A stretch of DNA of 64,000 nucleotides. It comes from Gammaproteobacteria bacterium (lineage in GTDB: Bacteria; Pseudomonadota; Gammaproteobacteria; Steroidobacterales; JABDKV01). The position numbers and the translations under genes are program-made. Position 1 is the stretch's first letter, and the number at the start of each line of letters is the position of its first letter. The stretch spans positions 1-64,000 of the forward strand of contig JAOTXU010000011.1 in assembly GCA_029862165.1 (NCBI GenBank), in the 5' to 3' direction. Shown here in pieces: positions 37,234-46,601 of the stretch. The notes beneath the pieces are model-generated. The model saw only the letters and a program-made list of their open reading frames with translations. It made no database searches and was not told where the DNA came from.

Positions 37234-38658
37234 TCAGGTCGTCTCGCTGGCGGGCATAACCGGGACCGCTGCCTGGCCGCTGCCCGCCCGAATGGTGTGG
37301 TAGCTGTTCCAGACCATGATAAGCATACCGCTCAGGAACAACGCGCCACCGAGTAGACGGATGGCGTAGAAAGGGTAGGTCGCTTCGAGACTTTCGATGA
37401 AACTGTAGCTCAGCGTGCCATCCTCGTTGCTGGCCCGCCACATCAATCCCTGCGTAACACCGGCGATCCACATAGCCACCATATACAAGACCACACCGAT
37501 CGTCGCGATCCAGAAATGCAAATCAATCGCCGCGACGCTGTGCATCTCTTTGCGATCAAACAATTTTGGCAACAGAGCATAAATAGAGCCGATCGAAACC
37601 ATTGCCACCCAACCCAGAGCACCGGAATGCACGTGACCGATGGTCCAGTCGGTGTAATGCGATAAAGCATTCACTGTTTTGATGGCCATCATCGGCCCCT
37701 CAAAAGTCGACATACCGTAAAAGGACACAGCGACGATAAGGAATTTGAGAATCGGATCGGTGCGCAGCTTATGCCAGGCACCTGACAGGGTCATGATGCC
37801 GTTGATCATTCCGCCCCAGGACGGCGCCAGCAGGATCAGCGAAAACACCATGCCCAGCGACTGCGCCCAGTCCGGTAGCGAGGTGTAATGCAGGTGATGC
37901 GGGCCGGCCCACATGTAAACCGAAATTAGGGCCCAGAAGTGCACAATCGACAGACGATACGAATAAACAGGACGGTTGGCCTGTTTTGGAATGAAGTAGT
38001 ACATCATCCCAAGAAAGCCGGCAGTCAAAAAGAAACCGACGGCATTGTGTCCGTACCACCACTGCACCATTGCATCGACGACACCGGAATAGATCGGGTA
38101 GGACTTGAACAGGCCCACCGGAATCACGAGGTTATTAAATATATGCAAAACCGCGACGGTGATAATGAACGCCGCATAGAACCAATTGGCCACATAAATG
38201 TGTCCGACTCGCCGTTTGGCAATGGTGCCAAAGAAAACGACCGCATAGGCCACCCATACAAAGGTGATCAGGATGTCGATGGGCCATTCGGCTTCTGCGT
38301 ATTCCTTGCTCTGCGTGATGCCGAGTGGCAGCGTAATTGCTACCGCGACAATGACCGCCTGCCAGCCCCAGAAAACGAAGGCAGCCAACCGGTCCGAAAA
38401 AAGCCTGACGTGGCAGGTCCGCTGCACGATATAAAAGGACGTGCCCATTAGTGCGGAGCCGCCAAACGCGAAGATAACTGCATTGGTATGCAACGGGCGC
38501 AGACGCGAGTAAGTCAGCCAGGGCAGATCGAAATTCAGGGCCGGCCACAAAAGCTGTGCGGCTAGCAATACACCCACTGTCATGCCAACCACACCCCACA
38601 GAATCGTGGCCAGTGTGAACTGCCGCACGACGTGGTCGTTATAGGTCTCTTTTTCCAC
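37234..38658 (-). CDS. ccoN: cbb3-type cytochrome c oxidase subunit I (catalytic)
   Basis: A 474-residue catalytic subunit with about 12 membrane helices. GTG 38658 was chosen because GGGGAGG lies 8 bp before it and the length then fits the family; the ORF extends to 38733 without conserved content. Heme and copper ligands are visible in [29 protein letters not shown] and [11 protein letters not shown]. This high-affinity oxygen reductase is the first gene of ccoNOQPGHIS. I searched its upstream region for an FNR-type TTGAT-N4-ATCAA box and found none. Confidence 0.97.
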   Translation of the reverse strand: MEKETYNDHVVRQFTLATILWGVVGMTVGVLLAAQLLWPALNFDLPWLTYSRLRPLHTNAVIFAFGGSALMGTSFYIVQRTCHVRLFSDRLAAFVFWGWQAVIVAVAITLPLGITQSKEYAEAEWPIDILITFVWVAYAVVFFGTIAKRRVGHIYVANWFYAAFIITVAVLHIFNNLVIPVGLFKSYPIYSGVVDAMVQWWYGHNAVGFFLTAGFLGMMYYFIPKQANRPVYSYRLSIVHFWALISVYMWAGPHHLHYTSLPDWAQSLGMVFSLILLAPSWGGMINGIMTLSGAWHKLRTDPILKFLIVAVSFYGMSTFEGPMMAIKTVNALSHYTDWTIGHVHSGALGWVAMVSIGSIYALLPKLFDRKEMHSVAAIDLHFWIATIGVVLYMVAMWIAGVTQGLMWRASNEDGTLSYSFIESLEATYPFYAIRLLGGALFLSGMLIMVWNSYHTIRAGSGQAAVPVMPASETT

Positions 38659-38832
38659 GCAATAGCCTCCCCGCGACGCAGAAACCGTCGGCGCTATGTT
38701 AGTGATTCGACAAGCCCGACGCCATAGGCACATCTACGGACCGATGAGTTGGCAGTAGAGATGCCACCGCCAGGCACCTGTGACGCGATAAATTACGTTT
38801 CTGGTGCGGCGGAGTAGGGTGGCCGCGGCGGC

Positions 38833-38866
38833 AAAAAGATCCCGGGGACCGGCGCTTCCGGTCCCC
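38833..38866 (-). terminator. Rho-independent terminator (minus strand)
   Basis: A 9-bp perfect stem (38844-38852 with 38858-38866) with a 5-nt loop, followed on the minus strand by a short spacer and TTTTT (38837-38833). It ends the transcript of the secreted DUF11-like protein and separates it from the cco operon. Confidence 0.85.
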
Positions 38867-38890
38867 AGGTAGCAGGTTCTTCTGCTGGCC

Positions 38891-40327
38891 TCAGTTCAAA
38901 CTTACTGAGGCACTATCCGAAGGCGTGACCTCACCACCTTCATTGTCGCTCACGGTTCCGGTCACGGTATCCGTTACCCCTGGAGCGGCGACTGTTGCCA
39001 CGAACGAACAAGAGTACGTACCGCCATTTGCCGCAATGGTCTGCGGAACCGAACAGGTTGTGCTCACGACACCGTCGTGGTTGGCGGTCGTGATGTCGTT
39101 GTAAACATCATCGACTAACGCATCCACCATCAACGATTCTGCTGTCGAAGTATTGGTCACGACTACGTTGTAGGTCACATCGGCAGCGGCAGCAGTTTTG
39201 CTCAGCAACGCGCTTGGTGGAACGTCGAGGAAATCCACCGTAGCGTCGTCCGTGTCGCTAACCATGTTGCCGTTTTCATCGGTGCCTATAGCTGTAATGG
39301 TGTCGGTTTCCGGTGTACCCACGTCACCGGACACATTAGCGGTAAACATGCAAGTGTATGTGCCACCGAACCCAATTGACTGTGGAACCGAGCAGTCACC
39401 CTGGCCATTGAGGTCACCGTGGATGTCATCAATCAGACTTTCAAGGGTAACTCCCGCAAACGGCGAATCATTCATCACTGAAACAGTGAAAGTCACCGTG
39501 CCACCGGGTTCATTTATCAACGTCGGATTCGCCGTCTTAGTCACCTCGATCATGGCAGGCGGAACGTCGATGTCGATATTGAAGTTGACGTCGCAGCGAC
39601 ATTTGGAGGGTGCACCTGGAAATGCGTCCAATGGGCTGAGACACAGCTCATTGGCCCCGGACTGGCGCCAACTTGTGCAATTGGGCAGATTGAGTTTGCC
39701 ATCGCCGTCCGGATCGATGCACGCCGTGGTGAGCGTGATTTCCGGATTGAGCGGATTGTGATCTGGCTTGTCAATGTCACCACAAACATCTTGACTCATA
39801 CCGTTCGGATCGTTACTGGTGCCATCCAGATCCAGGAAATCCGGTTCCGGTTCGAACGGCGGTGTCGAAACCGAACACATGCCTGAAATCGCGCCGTCAC
39901 CATTGGGATCGCCATCGTTAGCAAAATACAAGCCCACGTCGTAGCGTGCTTTGGCTGTCACAACAACGTCAAAGATTGCCTTGAAAGTTACTGTGTCACC
40001 GGGAAATGCGCAGCTATCCCCCTCCGGCGAATCAGCCGGGCCACTACAATCATTCGAAACAGGGCATGCAGCGTTATCGAAGCACCCCAGCCCATCCCGG
40101 TCGCCACCGACACAAGTACTCGGCGCTAAGACGATGTTGCTCGCGGCGGCAATCTGCACGTCGTTGGCGGTGCAGTTGAGGTCGAACCCTGCCAGATCCT
40201 GCATACAGCCAGCTTCAACGGTGGCAGTTTGCGCTTGTACTTGTGCGCCAATAGATAAGATGCCGAGAAATAATGATACGGATACGACGTGCCAATTACG
40301 TCTGCTTCCTGAGTTTTTTACATTCAT
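38891..40327 (-). CDS. Secreted protein with DUF11-like repeats
   Basis: A 478-residue protein with a signal peptide (1-33, cut near V-Q-A-Q). A cysteine- and aspartate-rich region (about 40-245) with D-P-D-G-D-G-K and D-G-D-P-N-G-D-G motifs looks calcium binding. Two DUF11-like beta-sandwich repeats follow (about 255-360 and 365-478), both containing C-S-V-P-Q-x-I and G-G-T-Y-x-C. It ends without an anchor or sorting motif that I recognise, so it is either free in the periplasm or secreted. Function unknown; surface or matrix adhesion is a guess. Confidence 0.7.
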   Translation of the reverse strand: MNVKNSGSRRNWHVVSVSLFLGILSIGAQVQAQTATVEAGCMQDLAGFDLNCTANDVQIAAASNIVLAPSTCVGGDRDGLGCFDNAACPVSNDCSGPADSPEGDSCAFPGDTVTFKAIFDVVVTAKARYDVGLYFANDGDPNGDGAISGMCSVSTPPFEPEPDFLDLDGTSNDPNGMSQDVCGDIDKPDHNPLNPEITLTTACIDPDGDGKLNLPNCTSWRQSGANELCLSPLDAFPGAPSKCRCDVNFNIDIDVPPAMIEVTKTANPTLINEPGGTVTFTVSVMNDSPFAGVTLESLIDDIHGDLNGQGDCSVPQSIGFGGTYTCMFTANVSGDVGTPETDTITAIGTDENGNMVSDTDDATVDFLDVPPSALLSKTAAAADVTYNVVVTNTSTAESLMVDALVDDVYNDITTANHDGVVSTTCSVPQTIAANGGTYSCSFVATVAAPGVTDTVTGTVSDNEGGEVTPSDSASVSLN

Positions 40328-40409
40328 TGTTTGTCTCCTTCAGATGAATTCCAATTCGTATTTTTTCTAAAAACACTGTGGAGGTGTTTTTCGCGCCTCT
40401 CCCTTTTGG

Positions 40410-42131
40410 CTACTCCAAATATACCAAAACCTCTTTTTGATGCGCTCCGACTTCATAGTCGAGATGCTTAGCTTCAAACCCTGGTGCCCTGACATTGAGC
40501 GTATGTTGCCCGTACCCCAAATTGCTGAATCGAAAATAGCCATCCGCGTCGGCGGCAGCACGGCGGGTTGCCAGACTACGGAGTCCATGATCGCTGTGAG
40601 CCCAGGTAAGGTTTACATTTGACGCTGCAACCGGCGCACCCTGTCTGTCGATGATTCGACCCTGGAGGGTGTAGCTGCCCCAGTCCAGCACCAACGAAAT
40701 GTGCTGTTTGCCGCCCGGTGGCAAATAGGCGCCCTGAATAGTGAAATGAGGGGACGAATTTGTCTCGAACACGAGAGCGCCGCTCGGCGCATCGTCGACG
40801 ACGAAATATCCATCGTCACCGCTGGTTACTCTCAGGGACTGATTGAGCGTGTCCTGACTGCGTAATAAGAGCGTGAAACCGGACACTGCGTTTCCCTCAA
40901 CATCCACGCACTGCGCCGTTAGGTCTCCAAAATTCAGTTGCCGCAGCTTTACATCGAGTGTCACGGTGCCAGCTGTCACGTTCAGGTCATGTTGAATGTA
41001 GTCTCGATGATCCTGGCTGGGCCGAATCCATACCCTGTAATCATCTCCGGTTGGGACCTTCGGTATTATAAATTCCCCATCCGAACCACTAATTGCCCGA
41101 TAGTGTCGCTTCAGACTTGGCGAATACAGTTGTACTGTTTCACCGGCAATTGGCGCGCCTGCAAAGTCGGTCATTCTGCCTTTTACCACACCATATGACT
41201 CGATCGGCTCGAGATAAATATCATTCCGCACGGCATGTCTTGTCTTCCAATTGATGTCATCGAAGGAGATGTGCTGACTCAGGTAACCGTCGCTCGAAAA
41301 TCTAATCGAGTGGGCGGAATTTGCTTGCCGCCTCGGTTCGGCCAGCTGAAGCTCGTAGCGACCATCGGTAGCGCTGCGCACTACGTAACCGGGCAGATGG
41401 GATGGGGCAATAAGCACGTCTGCAAGCGGTATACCAACGCTGTTCATAACTTTTCCAAACATGCGATGCGTGGGAATCAACTTCATCATCACGAGATCTA
41501 CCGATGACAGGCCGGCCCGAACTATCACTCTTGGGGCAGAGTAGTTGTCCATAGTTTGTGCTCGGATTTCGTATTCGCCAGCAGCGAGTCTGGTAATGGA
41601 GTAGGTGCCATTACTGGCGCTTGTAACACGTTGTTTCCGTAAGTCCTCTGGAATTGGCGAGCCATCCGGCAATTGAAAAAGACTTCTTGCTTCCGCAACG
41701 AGATCAACGCCATAAACGGGCTGCCCAAATTGGTTCAGAACGCGCCCGGAAATCGTCAGGTCTCTATTGAGACTATTGGTCGAAAGGTCGCTTTCCAAAT
41801 CGGTTTGTTCCGCGTCATCACCCTGATCTATGAGATGTGCGCGACCAGAGCGTTGTGGCGACGATGGTCGTGTCATCTGGGGTCGGCGGGGGGCAATATT
41901 TCCGGTGTCTGCGGTACCATTCCCGATAGGGTGGGGGAGGGGCGCGAGCTCGCCCGAATCGCTAATCGCTTGCGCTTCCACCCGCTCATTAGCGACCCTG
42001 TGATTTGAAACTTGGACGCCCGTTTGCGCGGTGAGGATTGCCAATACGACCAACACAAAGGAAACCAAGACACCGATGAGGATGAGCCGCCATGGTGGCT
42101 TTGTTAACCAATTGTGGTCGCGCCGAAGCAT
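40410..42131 (-). CDS. Membrane-anchored protein with repeated carboxypeptidase-regulatory-like domains
   Basis: A 573-residue protein from ATG 42131, chosen for GAGGGAAGGGA just upstream. The earlier frame (to 42266) lacks features. A short cytoplasmic N-terminus is followed by one membrane helix (about 16-38) and a proline/serine-rich linker. About five beta-sandwich repeats follow, each of the form G-R-V-x-N...G-x-P-V-x-G-V...S-x-G-x-Y-x-I-x-x-L-x-x-G-x-Y. These are peptidase-associated/CarboxypepD_reg-like domains, usually structural or carbohydrate/protein binding. No enzymatic domain is seen. The role is unknown. Confidence 0.7.
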   Translation of the reverse strand: MLRRDHNWLTKPPWRLILIGVLVSFVLVVLAILTAQTGVQVSNHRVANERVEAQAISDSGELAPLPHPIGNGTADTGNIAPRRPQMTRPSSPQRSGRAHLIDQGDDAEQTDLESDLSTNSLNRDLTISGRVLNQFGQPVYGVDLVAEARSLFQLPDGSPIPEDLRKQRVTSASNGTYSITRLAAGEYEIRAQTMDNYSAPRVIVRAGLSSVDLVMMKLIPTHRMFGKVMNSVGIPLADVLIAPSHLPGYVVRSATDGRYELQLAEPRRQANSAHSIRFSSDGYLSQHISFDDINWKTRHAVRNDIYLEPIESYGVVKGRMTDFAGAPIAGETVQLYSPSLKRHYRAISGSDGEFIIPKVPTGDDYRVWIRPSQDHRDYIQHDLNVTAGTVTLDVKLRQLNFGDLTAQCVDVEGNAVSGFTLLLRSQDTLNQSLRVTSGDDGYFVVDDAPSGALVFETNSSPHFTIQGAYLPPGGKQHISLVLDWGSYTLQGRIIDRQGAPVAASNVNLTWAHSDHGLRSLATRRAAADADGYFRFSNLGYGQHTLNVRAPGFEAKHLDYEVGAHQKEVLVYLE

Positions 42132-42304
42132 GTCCCTTCCCTCGTTTTTTCTTATTGTTTGGCTTTGTCTTATACGAGTCTTTGACCGAACTATTTTAAC
42201 AGAAAACCATCTTTGCGTTTCAATGAATAGCAACTCAACTTGCGAGTGCTTCACATACGTTAACAATTATTTTTTAAGAATTCGGAGCAGAGCGTGAAAG
42301 GACA

Positions 42305-42556
42305 CTAATCGTTGCGGGCGGACACGCAGTTGTCACTCATCCGTTGGCGCAGACGCGTCGATAAGGTGTCCATTTCCCTCTCGCAAAATAACTTCGACGA
42401 ACCATTTCCATCGAAAAGGGGCTTGGAGGGATAGAGAACTTGGGTGGGCCAGTCGTTGTAGTTAAAGAATTCTTTATGTTTTCTTGGGTCGTCGAACCAC
42501 AATTCTTCTTTTGGCAAACTACACTTGATTGTGAAAACCCGGTTTTCGGGCAGCAA
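42305..42556 (-). CDS. Possible small hypothetical protein
   Basis: 83 codons from TTG 42556 with natural-looking composition (L-P-K-E-E-L-W-F-D-D-P-R-K-H-K-E-F-F) but no ATG, no ribosome site and no known family. It lies in the 548-bp gap before the protease gene. It may be a gene remnant. Confidence 0.25.
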   Translation of the reverse strand: MLPENRVFTIKCSLPKEELWFDDPRKHKEFFNYNDWPTQVLYPSKPLFDGNGSSKLFCEREMDTLSTRLRQRMSDNCVSARND

Positions 42557-42679
42557 CCGCCGCTCGTGGTTTTATTGCCCAATCTGGACTGACAACCGTG
42601 GCGTGCGCCCGACGATGACCGGGAAGGTGTGTCGAATCTGCGGATCGGGCAGCGAGCCCTGACCGCAAAGGAGGGAGTC

Positions 42680-44296
42680 ATGGCAGCACGTCGCGGTTCA
42701 AAATCAGAGACAGTCTCTTTCTGGCGCGGTCGTGAAAAGATCTCGCTATACGAGTCGAAGCACTTGATCGCAGTACGACTGCGTGACGGGACGGTACCGG
42801 TAGACGTTATGGGCCGGCTCGGACGGGAAGCGACCATCCCTTCCTCAGTACGCTTCGTACGGCGGGTACCGGGACGGCGCGTGGCCTACTTTCATGTGCC
42901 GGAGGGACGTGACGAAGTCATGGACACTCTTCGCGCCAGTCCAGACGTGCAGTACTGCTCGCACGTTTTTCAACGAGAAACTGATGAAGGACGCCCCGGT
43001 CTGGAAGTTGGGCTCGACAATCGGATTTTCGTCGAGTTCACCAAAGACCCGACCACCGAGACACTACGCCGCGTCGAGTCCGACAACGGCCTGCGTGCGG
43101 TCTGGCGCTTTCCGGAAATGCCCGGTGGCGTCGTGTTCACAGTGACTTCAGCGGCCACCAAAAACCCGATAAAGATTGCTAACAAACTGCATACCCGGCG
43201 CGACTGCAAAACAGCCGAGCCTTGCCTGGTCGAACCGAAGCTCAGCCGCGCCATCCCCTCTGACCCGGCTTTCGAGCATCAATGGCATTTGCTCAACACA
43301 GGGCAGGGCGACGGTAAAGCCGGCGCTGACGCCAATGCTCCTGCAGCATGGGATTTTACATGGGGCGATCCGCAGATCACGATCGCTGTGATCGACGACG
43401 GTTTCGACTTTGGCCACCCGGACTTGCATGGCACGCACAAGATTCATGCCCCGTATGACGCGACTCAACGCGACACCAATCCGTCTCCCGAGTCCATGAA
43501 TGAAAACCACGGTACCGCCTGTGCCGGTGTCGCTGTTGCCAATCGCGGCGGCGCCGGACTCAGTATTGGCATGGCGCCCGACTGCAGCTGGATGCCGATC
43601 CGTCATGCCGGGCAGATCGGCGATTTTGAGGAAGCACTGGCGTTCTATCATGCCTACCGCAACGGCGCGGACGTGATCAGTTGCTCGTGGGGCCCGCCGG
43701 ACGCATACATTAACCAGTTTTGGCCGATGCCGAGCATCACTCGCTGGGTGATCGATCTTTGTGCGACACGCGGTCGCAACCGCAAGGGTATTCCCATATT
43801 TTTTGCCGCCGGCAACGGCAACGAACCGCTGGATCTGGACGGCTACGCAAACTACGAGAATGTAATAGCCGTCGCAGCCTGCACCAACCAAGACGAAAAA
43901 GCCTGGTACAGCGACTATGGCGAAAACGTCTGGGTAACCGCGCCGTCCAATGGTGGGACGCGAGGCATTTTTACAACTGATCGCCGCGGTGCCGAGGGCT
44001 ACAGCTCGTTCTCGGACTACACAGCTGACTTCGGCGGCACGTCATCAGCCACGCCGCTTGTTGCCGGCATTGCTGGCCTGATGCTGTCGGTCAATCCTGA
44101 ACTGACGGCGTCCGAGGTAAAGAATGTTTTGGGTCGGACGGCCGTGAAAATCGGCATAAACCAAGCCTATGAATACGATGACCACTGGGGCAATACGTAC
44201 ACCGATGAGTACGATGCCGACGGCCACAGTTACGTCTATGGCTGGGGCCGCGTGGACGCGGGCGCTGCGGTCAGAGCTTCGGTTACAGCCAGTTGA
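42680..44296 (+). CDS. Subtilisin-like serine protease (S8 family), no signal peptide
   Basis: A 538-residue protease from ATG 42680 (GGAGG 6 bp upstream). Residues 1 to about 185 form an N-terminal region unlike a signal peptide, possibly an inhibitor or adaptor domain. The catalytic triad is Asp239 (V-I-D-D-G-F-D), His277 (N-H-G-T-A-C-A-G-V) and Ser455 (G-G-T-S-S-A-T-P), with oxyanion Asn379 (A-A-G-N-G-N). It lacks a C-terminal sorting domain. It may act in the cytosol or leave by a non-Sec route. The gene stands alone, and the DNA downstream is gene-poor. Confidence 0.88.
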   Translation: MAARRGSKSETVSFWRGREKISLYESKHLIAVRLRDGTVPVDVMGRLGREATIPSSVRFVRRVPGRRVAYFHVPEGRDEVMDTLRASPDVQYCSHVFQRETDEGRPGLEVGLDNRIFVEFTKDPTTETLRRVESDNGLRAVWRFPEMPGGVVFTVTSAATKNPIKIANKLHTRRDCKTAEPCLVEPKLSRAIPSDPAFEHQWHLLNTGQGDGKAGADANAPAAWDFTWGDPQITIAVIDDGFDFGHPDLHGTHKIHAPYDATQRDTNPSPESMNENHGTACAGVAVANRGGAGLSIGMAPDCSWMPIRHAGQIGDFEEALAFYHAYRNGADVISCSWGPPDAYINQFWPMPSITRWVIDLCATRGRNRKGIPIFFAAGNGNEPLDLDGYANYENVIAVAACTNQDEKAWYSDYGENVWVTAPSNGGTRGIFTTDRRGAEGYSSFSDYTADFGGTSSATPLVAGIAGLMLSVNPELTASEVKNVLGRTAVKIGINQAYEYDDHWGNTYTDEYDADGHSYVYGWGRVDAGAAVRASVTAS

Positions 44297-44470
44297 TCCA
44301 GCGGGGTATTGGTAAGCCCGTGTGGTGAAACGTGCTGATATAGATGCGCCGGCCGTCTTTTAGGAGCCTTAATTTAACATAATATACATTATGCGCATAA
44401 GTCGGGCCTTCCAGGACGTGTGGCCTTGGATATCCAGACATTTGTGTGATGTGATTCCTAACAAAAGCAC

Positions 44471-44626
44471 GGACATATCTCGCACAACCGTTAGGACATC
44501 CGTAGCAAACCTAAGGACATCGCCGATTTCCCAGTAGCAAAGATCCGTACATTGCGGCGGGATCGGAGCAAATCCCAGCACATTGCCGAGCGCTCCTCGC
44601 AAGAAGCCGGCACGGCAGCGAATTAA
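44471..44626 (+). mobile_element. Possible IS21-like end and istA 5' remnant
   Basis: GGACAT occurs at 44471, 44494 and 44515, spaced 23 and 21 bp, like the multiple terminal repeats of IS21-family ends. Just after, a frame reads K-I-R-T-L-R-R-D...S-Q-H-I-A-E-R-S, similar in pattern to the start of IstA transposases, and stops at 44626. No IstB or opposite end is seen. The evidence is short and pattern-based. Confidence 0.3.
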
Positions 44627-44959
44627 CGCTTCTTATTTATCCTCATGATCATCCGGACTGCCTGCCTGGTCGTGAGCGCATCGTCATCGAGCTGCTGCTT
44701 AGAATTGCGATCGCCAGTTCGCTGACTTCCTGGTCATAGGCGCGAACGATTTCGACCGCCCGTTGCGTTGCGGCCGGTAGCGTCGAACAGTCGACCGCTG
44801 GCGTTGTCTGTTTATCGCCTTCATGCTGCATCTCAAACTCGGTCTCACATGGTGGTGCCGGATACCGGCGTTAGCTTATTGGCTAAGCGCGGCATCCGCC
44901 GTAAGCAATTTCATGCCGGCGGCCAGGTCCACAGTTGGTGTCCAGTCCACGGATCGAAG

Positions 44960-45520
44960 CTAGAATCCATAGTAACGGCGCTCCAAGTTAGCGTATCCAG
45001 CCGACCAGAAATCGCATCCAAATATTTCGTTGTTGGAAAACGCTTCGCCGGCTTCGTATTTATTCGAATATGAGCCAAGAATGAAATGAATGAAATGTCG
45101 CGACCTCTCGTGAAGCTCAATTCCAACAATTACCCACTTGCCATCTTCCATGTGCGTCATTACCAGAATTCCTGAATCTCGGGTTTTCTCATGGACCTGC
45201 CGGCACCGTCCGCAATACGTGGAGGAGTAGCAGCGGACGGCAATCGCGTTTCCGCGGAAACATTTGCTCGAAAAGTACATTAAAGAGACGCGTACAGGAG
45301 TGACTTCCCAGCCTCGAATCGATTTTTGCAGTGAGAAAATATTACCGGTTTTTGGCACGTGGCGCTGACGGACCCCCCGGACGCTCGCCTCGAAGTGCTG
45401 CTTCTCGGCCCCGGCCACTCGGCACAGTCTTGTCGGGACATTTTTTAAAATCACTCGCTTTTGAAAGTCTAACGGCAATCCGAGCACAGGCCGACCTCTG
45501 ACGCTATGGCAGGAGCGCAA
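44960..45520 (-). CDS. Hypothetical protein (doubtful)
   Basis: A 186-codon frame. The part after Met81 (from 45280) looks protein-like, with a C-x-x-C motif (Y-C-G-R-C) and M-T-H-M-E-D-G-K-W-V-I-V-G-I-E-L, while the first 80 residues do not. No ribosome site is clear at either start. It could be a small real protein of about 106 residues or a decayed gene. No family recognised. Confidence 0.3.
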   Translation of the reverse strand: MRSCHSVRGRPVLGLPLDFQKRVILKNVPTRLCRVAGAEKQHFEASVRGVRQRHVPKTGNIFSLQKSIRGWEVTPVRVSLMYFSSKCFRGNAIAVRCYSSTYCGRCRQVHEKTRDSGILVMTHMEDGKWVIVGIELHERSRHFIHFILGSYSNKYEAGEAFSNNEIFGCDFWSAGYANLERRYYGF

Positions 45521-45899
45521 CGCTCAGACAGGCCAGAACAATCACTACAGTCAAGAGTATGCGGCGTGACCGGGCGGCAAAGTAATGAAAAACCAACGCG
45601 AGCGAAAAAAACCCGAAAATAACGACCGCCGTGAGGGCGAAGGTTCCAGACGTCCAATGCGGGCGAAGTACGACATACACAATGCCGAGCAACGCAGTAT
45701 AAAGGAGAACCAGGAATTCACGCCATGCGGACACTGAATCGTCCTTGCGAAACGCTTGAGCCAGCAACATCGCAGCGATCGGCGCAGCTGCAAAAAATGG
45801 CAGGAGAAAGATCTCTCCGCCCACGGCTCCGGTTAAATTTGGACTTGCAACAACCCAGGCGGGCGCAACAGCAGCCTTATTTTTGACGTTTTGTTTCAT
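45504..45899 (-). CDS. Hypothetical membrane protein
   Basis: 131 residues with about four predicted membrane segments (F-L-L-P-F-F-A-A-A-P-I-A, L-V-L-L-Y-T-A-L-L-G-I-V-Y-V, T-A-V-V-I-F-G-F-F-S-L-A, I-L-L-T-V-V-I-V-L-A). The hydrophobic pattern supports a real inner-membrane protein, but I do not recognise the family. Confidence 0.45.
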   Translation of the reverse strand: MKQNVKNKAAVAPAWVVASPNLTGAVGGEIFLLPFFAAAPIAAMLLAQAFRKDDSVSAWREFLVLLYTALLGIVYVVLRPHWTSGTFALTAVVIFGFFSLALVFHYFAARSRRILLTVVIVLACLSVALLP

Positions 45900-46601
45900 T
45901 CAGTCGACCGGCAGAAAGAACGGGTTGTAGCGCGCTTTGGAAGTAGACAGTGCGGCATTTCGAATAACGACGATACCAGATTAATTATTCTTGCCGATAA
46001 TTGTCGCAGGGAATGTGTATGCGGATAGAACGTGTTGTTATTCGAACATCGAGCATACCATCGGGTTTCTGGGAGTTCGAGCATCTTAAGGGAAGCCCCT
46101 TAGGCGCAGCCTGGCGAACGGATTCGTAGGCGCAGTACTGGCCGCCTCCAACGCATAAAGCTGGACTGGACTGGCAATGCTGTACAAAAATTTGGTGTTG
46201 GCCTCCCTCTTGTTTTTTGGCTGGTCTCGGTCTGGCAAAGCCACCGAGACCTACTGATATCTCCGCCAGCTCTAAGAGTTGTTCTTGTGCATCCATTGGT
46301 CAACTGAGCCCACAGAGCTGAATGCCCGAATCGCAGTCCAAGAATAGGCACAAGCCGCGAATGTTTATTGAAGACAAAAAAACCGTTTAGTATTGAATGC
46401 GTCTGGTTCGGCGGAGCAAGAACAGCATTGTTGGATAGAACAGATTGGGAATTATGATATTTATGATTTCCCAATAGCCAATCATGAAGTCCATTGCCGC
46501 TAGACTGACTACCCGGCCAGTCTTATGTCCAACGGCAACATACGTCAAGATTTGTGAACCAATCGCGCTAAGACATAGGCCGACTGCAATACAGTCAGCG
46601 A
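45900..46601. other. Gene-poor stretch with possible membrane-protein relics
   Basis: On the minus strand a frame starting at 46296 reads M-D-A-Q-E-Q-L-L-E-L-A-E-I-S-V-G-L-G-G-F, the usual beginning of a common membrane protein family, then loses hydrophobicity as if frameshifted. Another minus frame (46387-46605) holds two membrane segments ending L-F-Y-P-T-M-L-F-L-L-R-R. These may be broken parts of such genes. No intact gene is supported. Confidence 0.3.

Noticed and set aside
38700..38800. FNR/Anr box upstream of ccoN
   Set aside because: No match to TTGAT-N4-ATCAA was found on either strand.
44649..44831. 60-codon minus-strand frame
   Set aside because: A short helical-looking stretch but no ribosome site and no recognisable family; it lies in decayed DNA.
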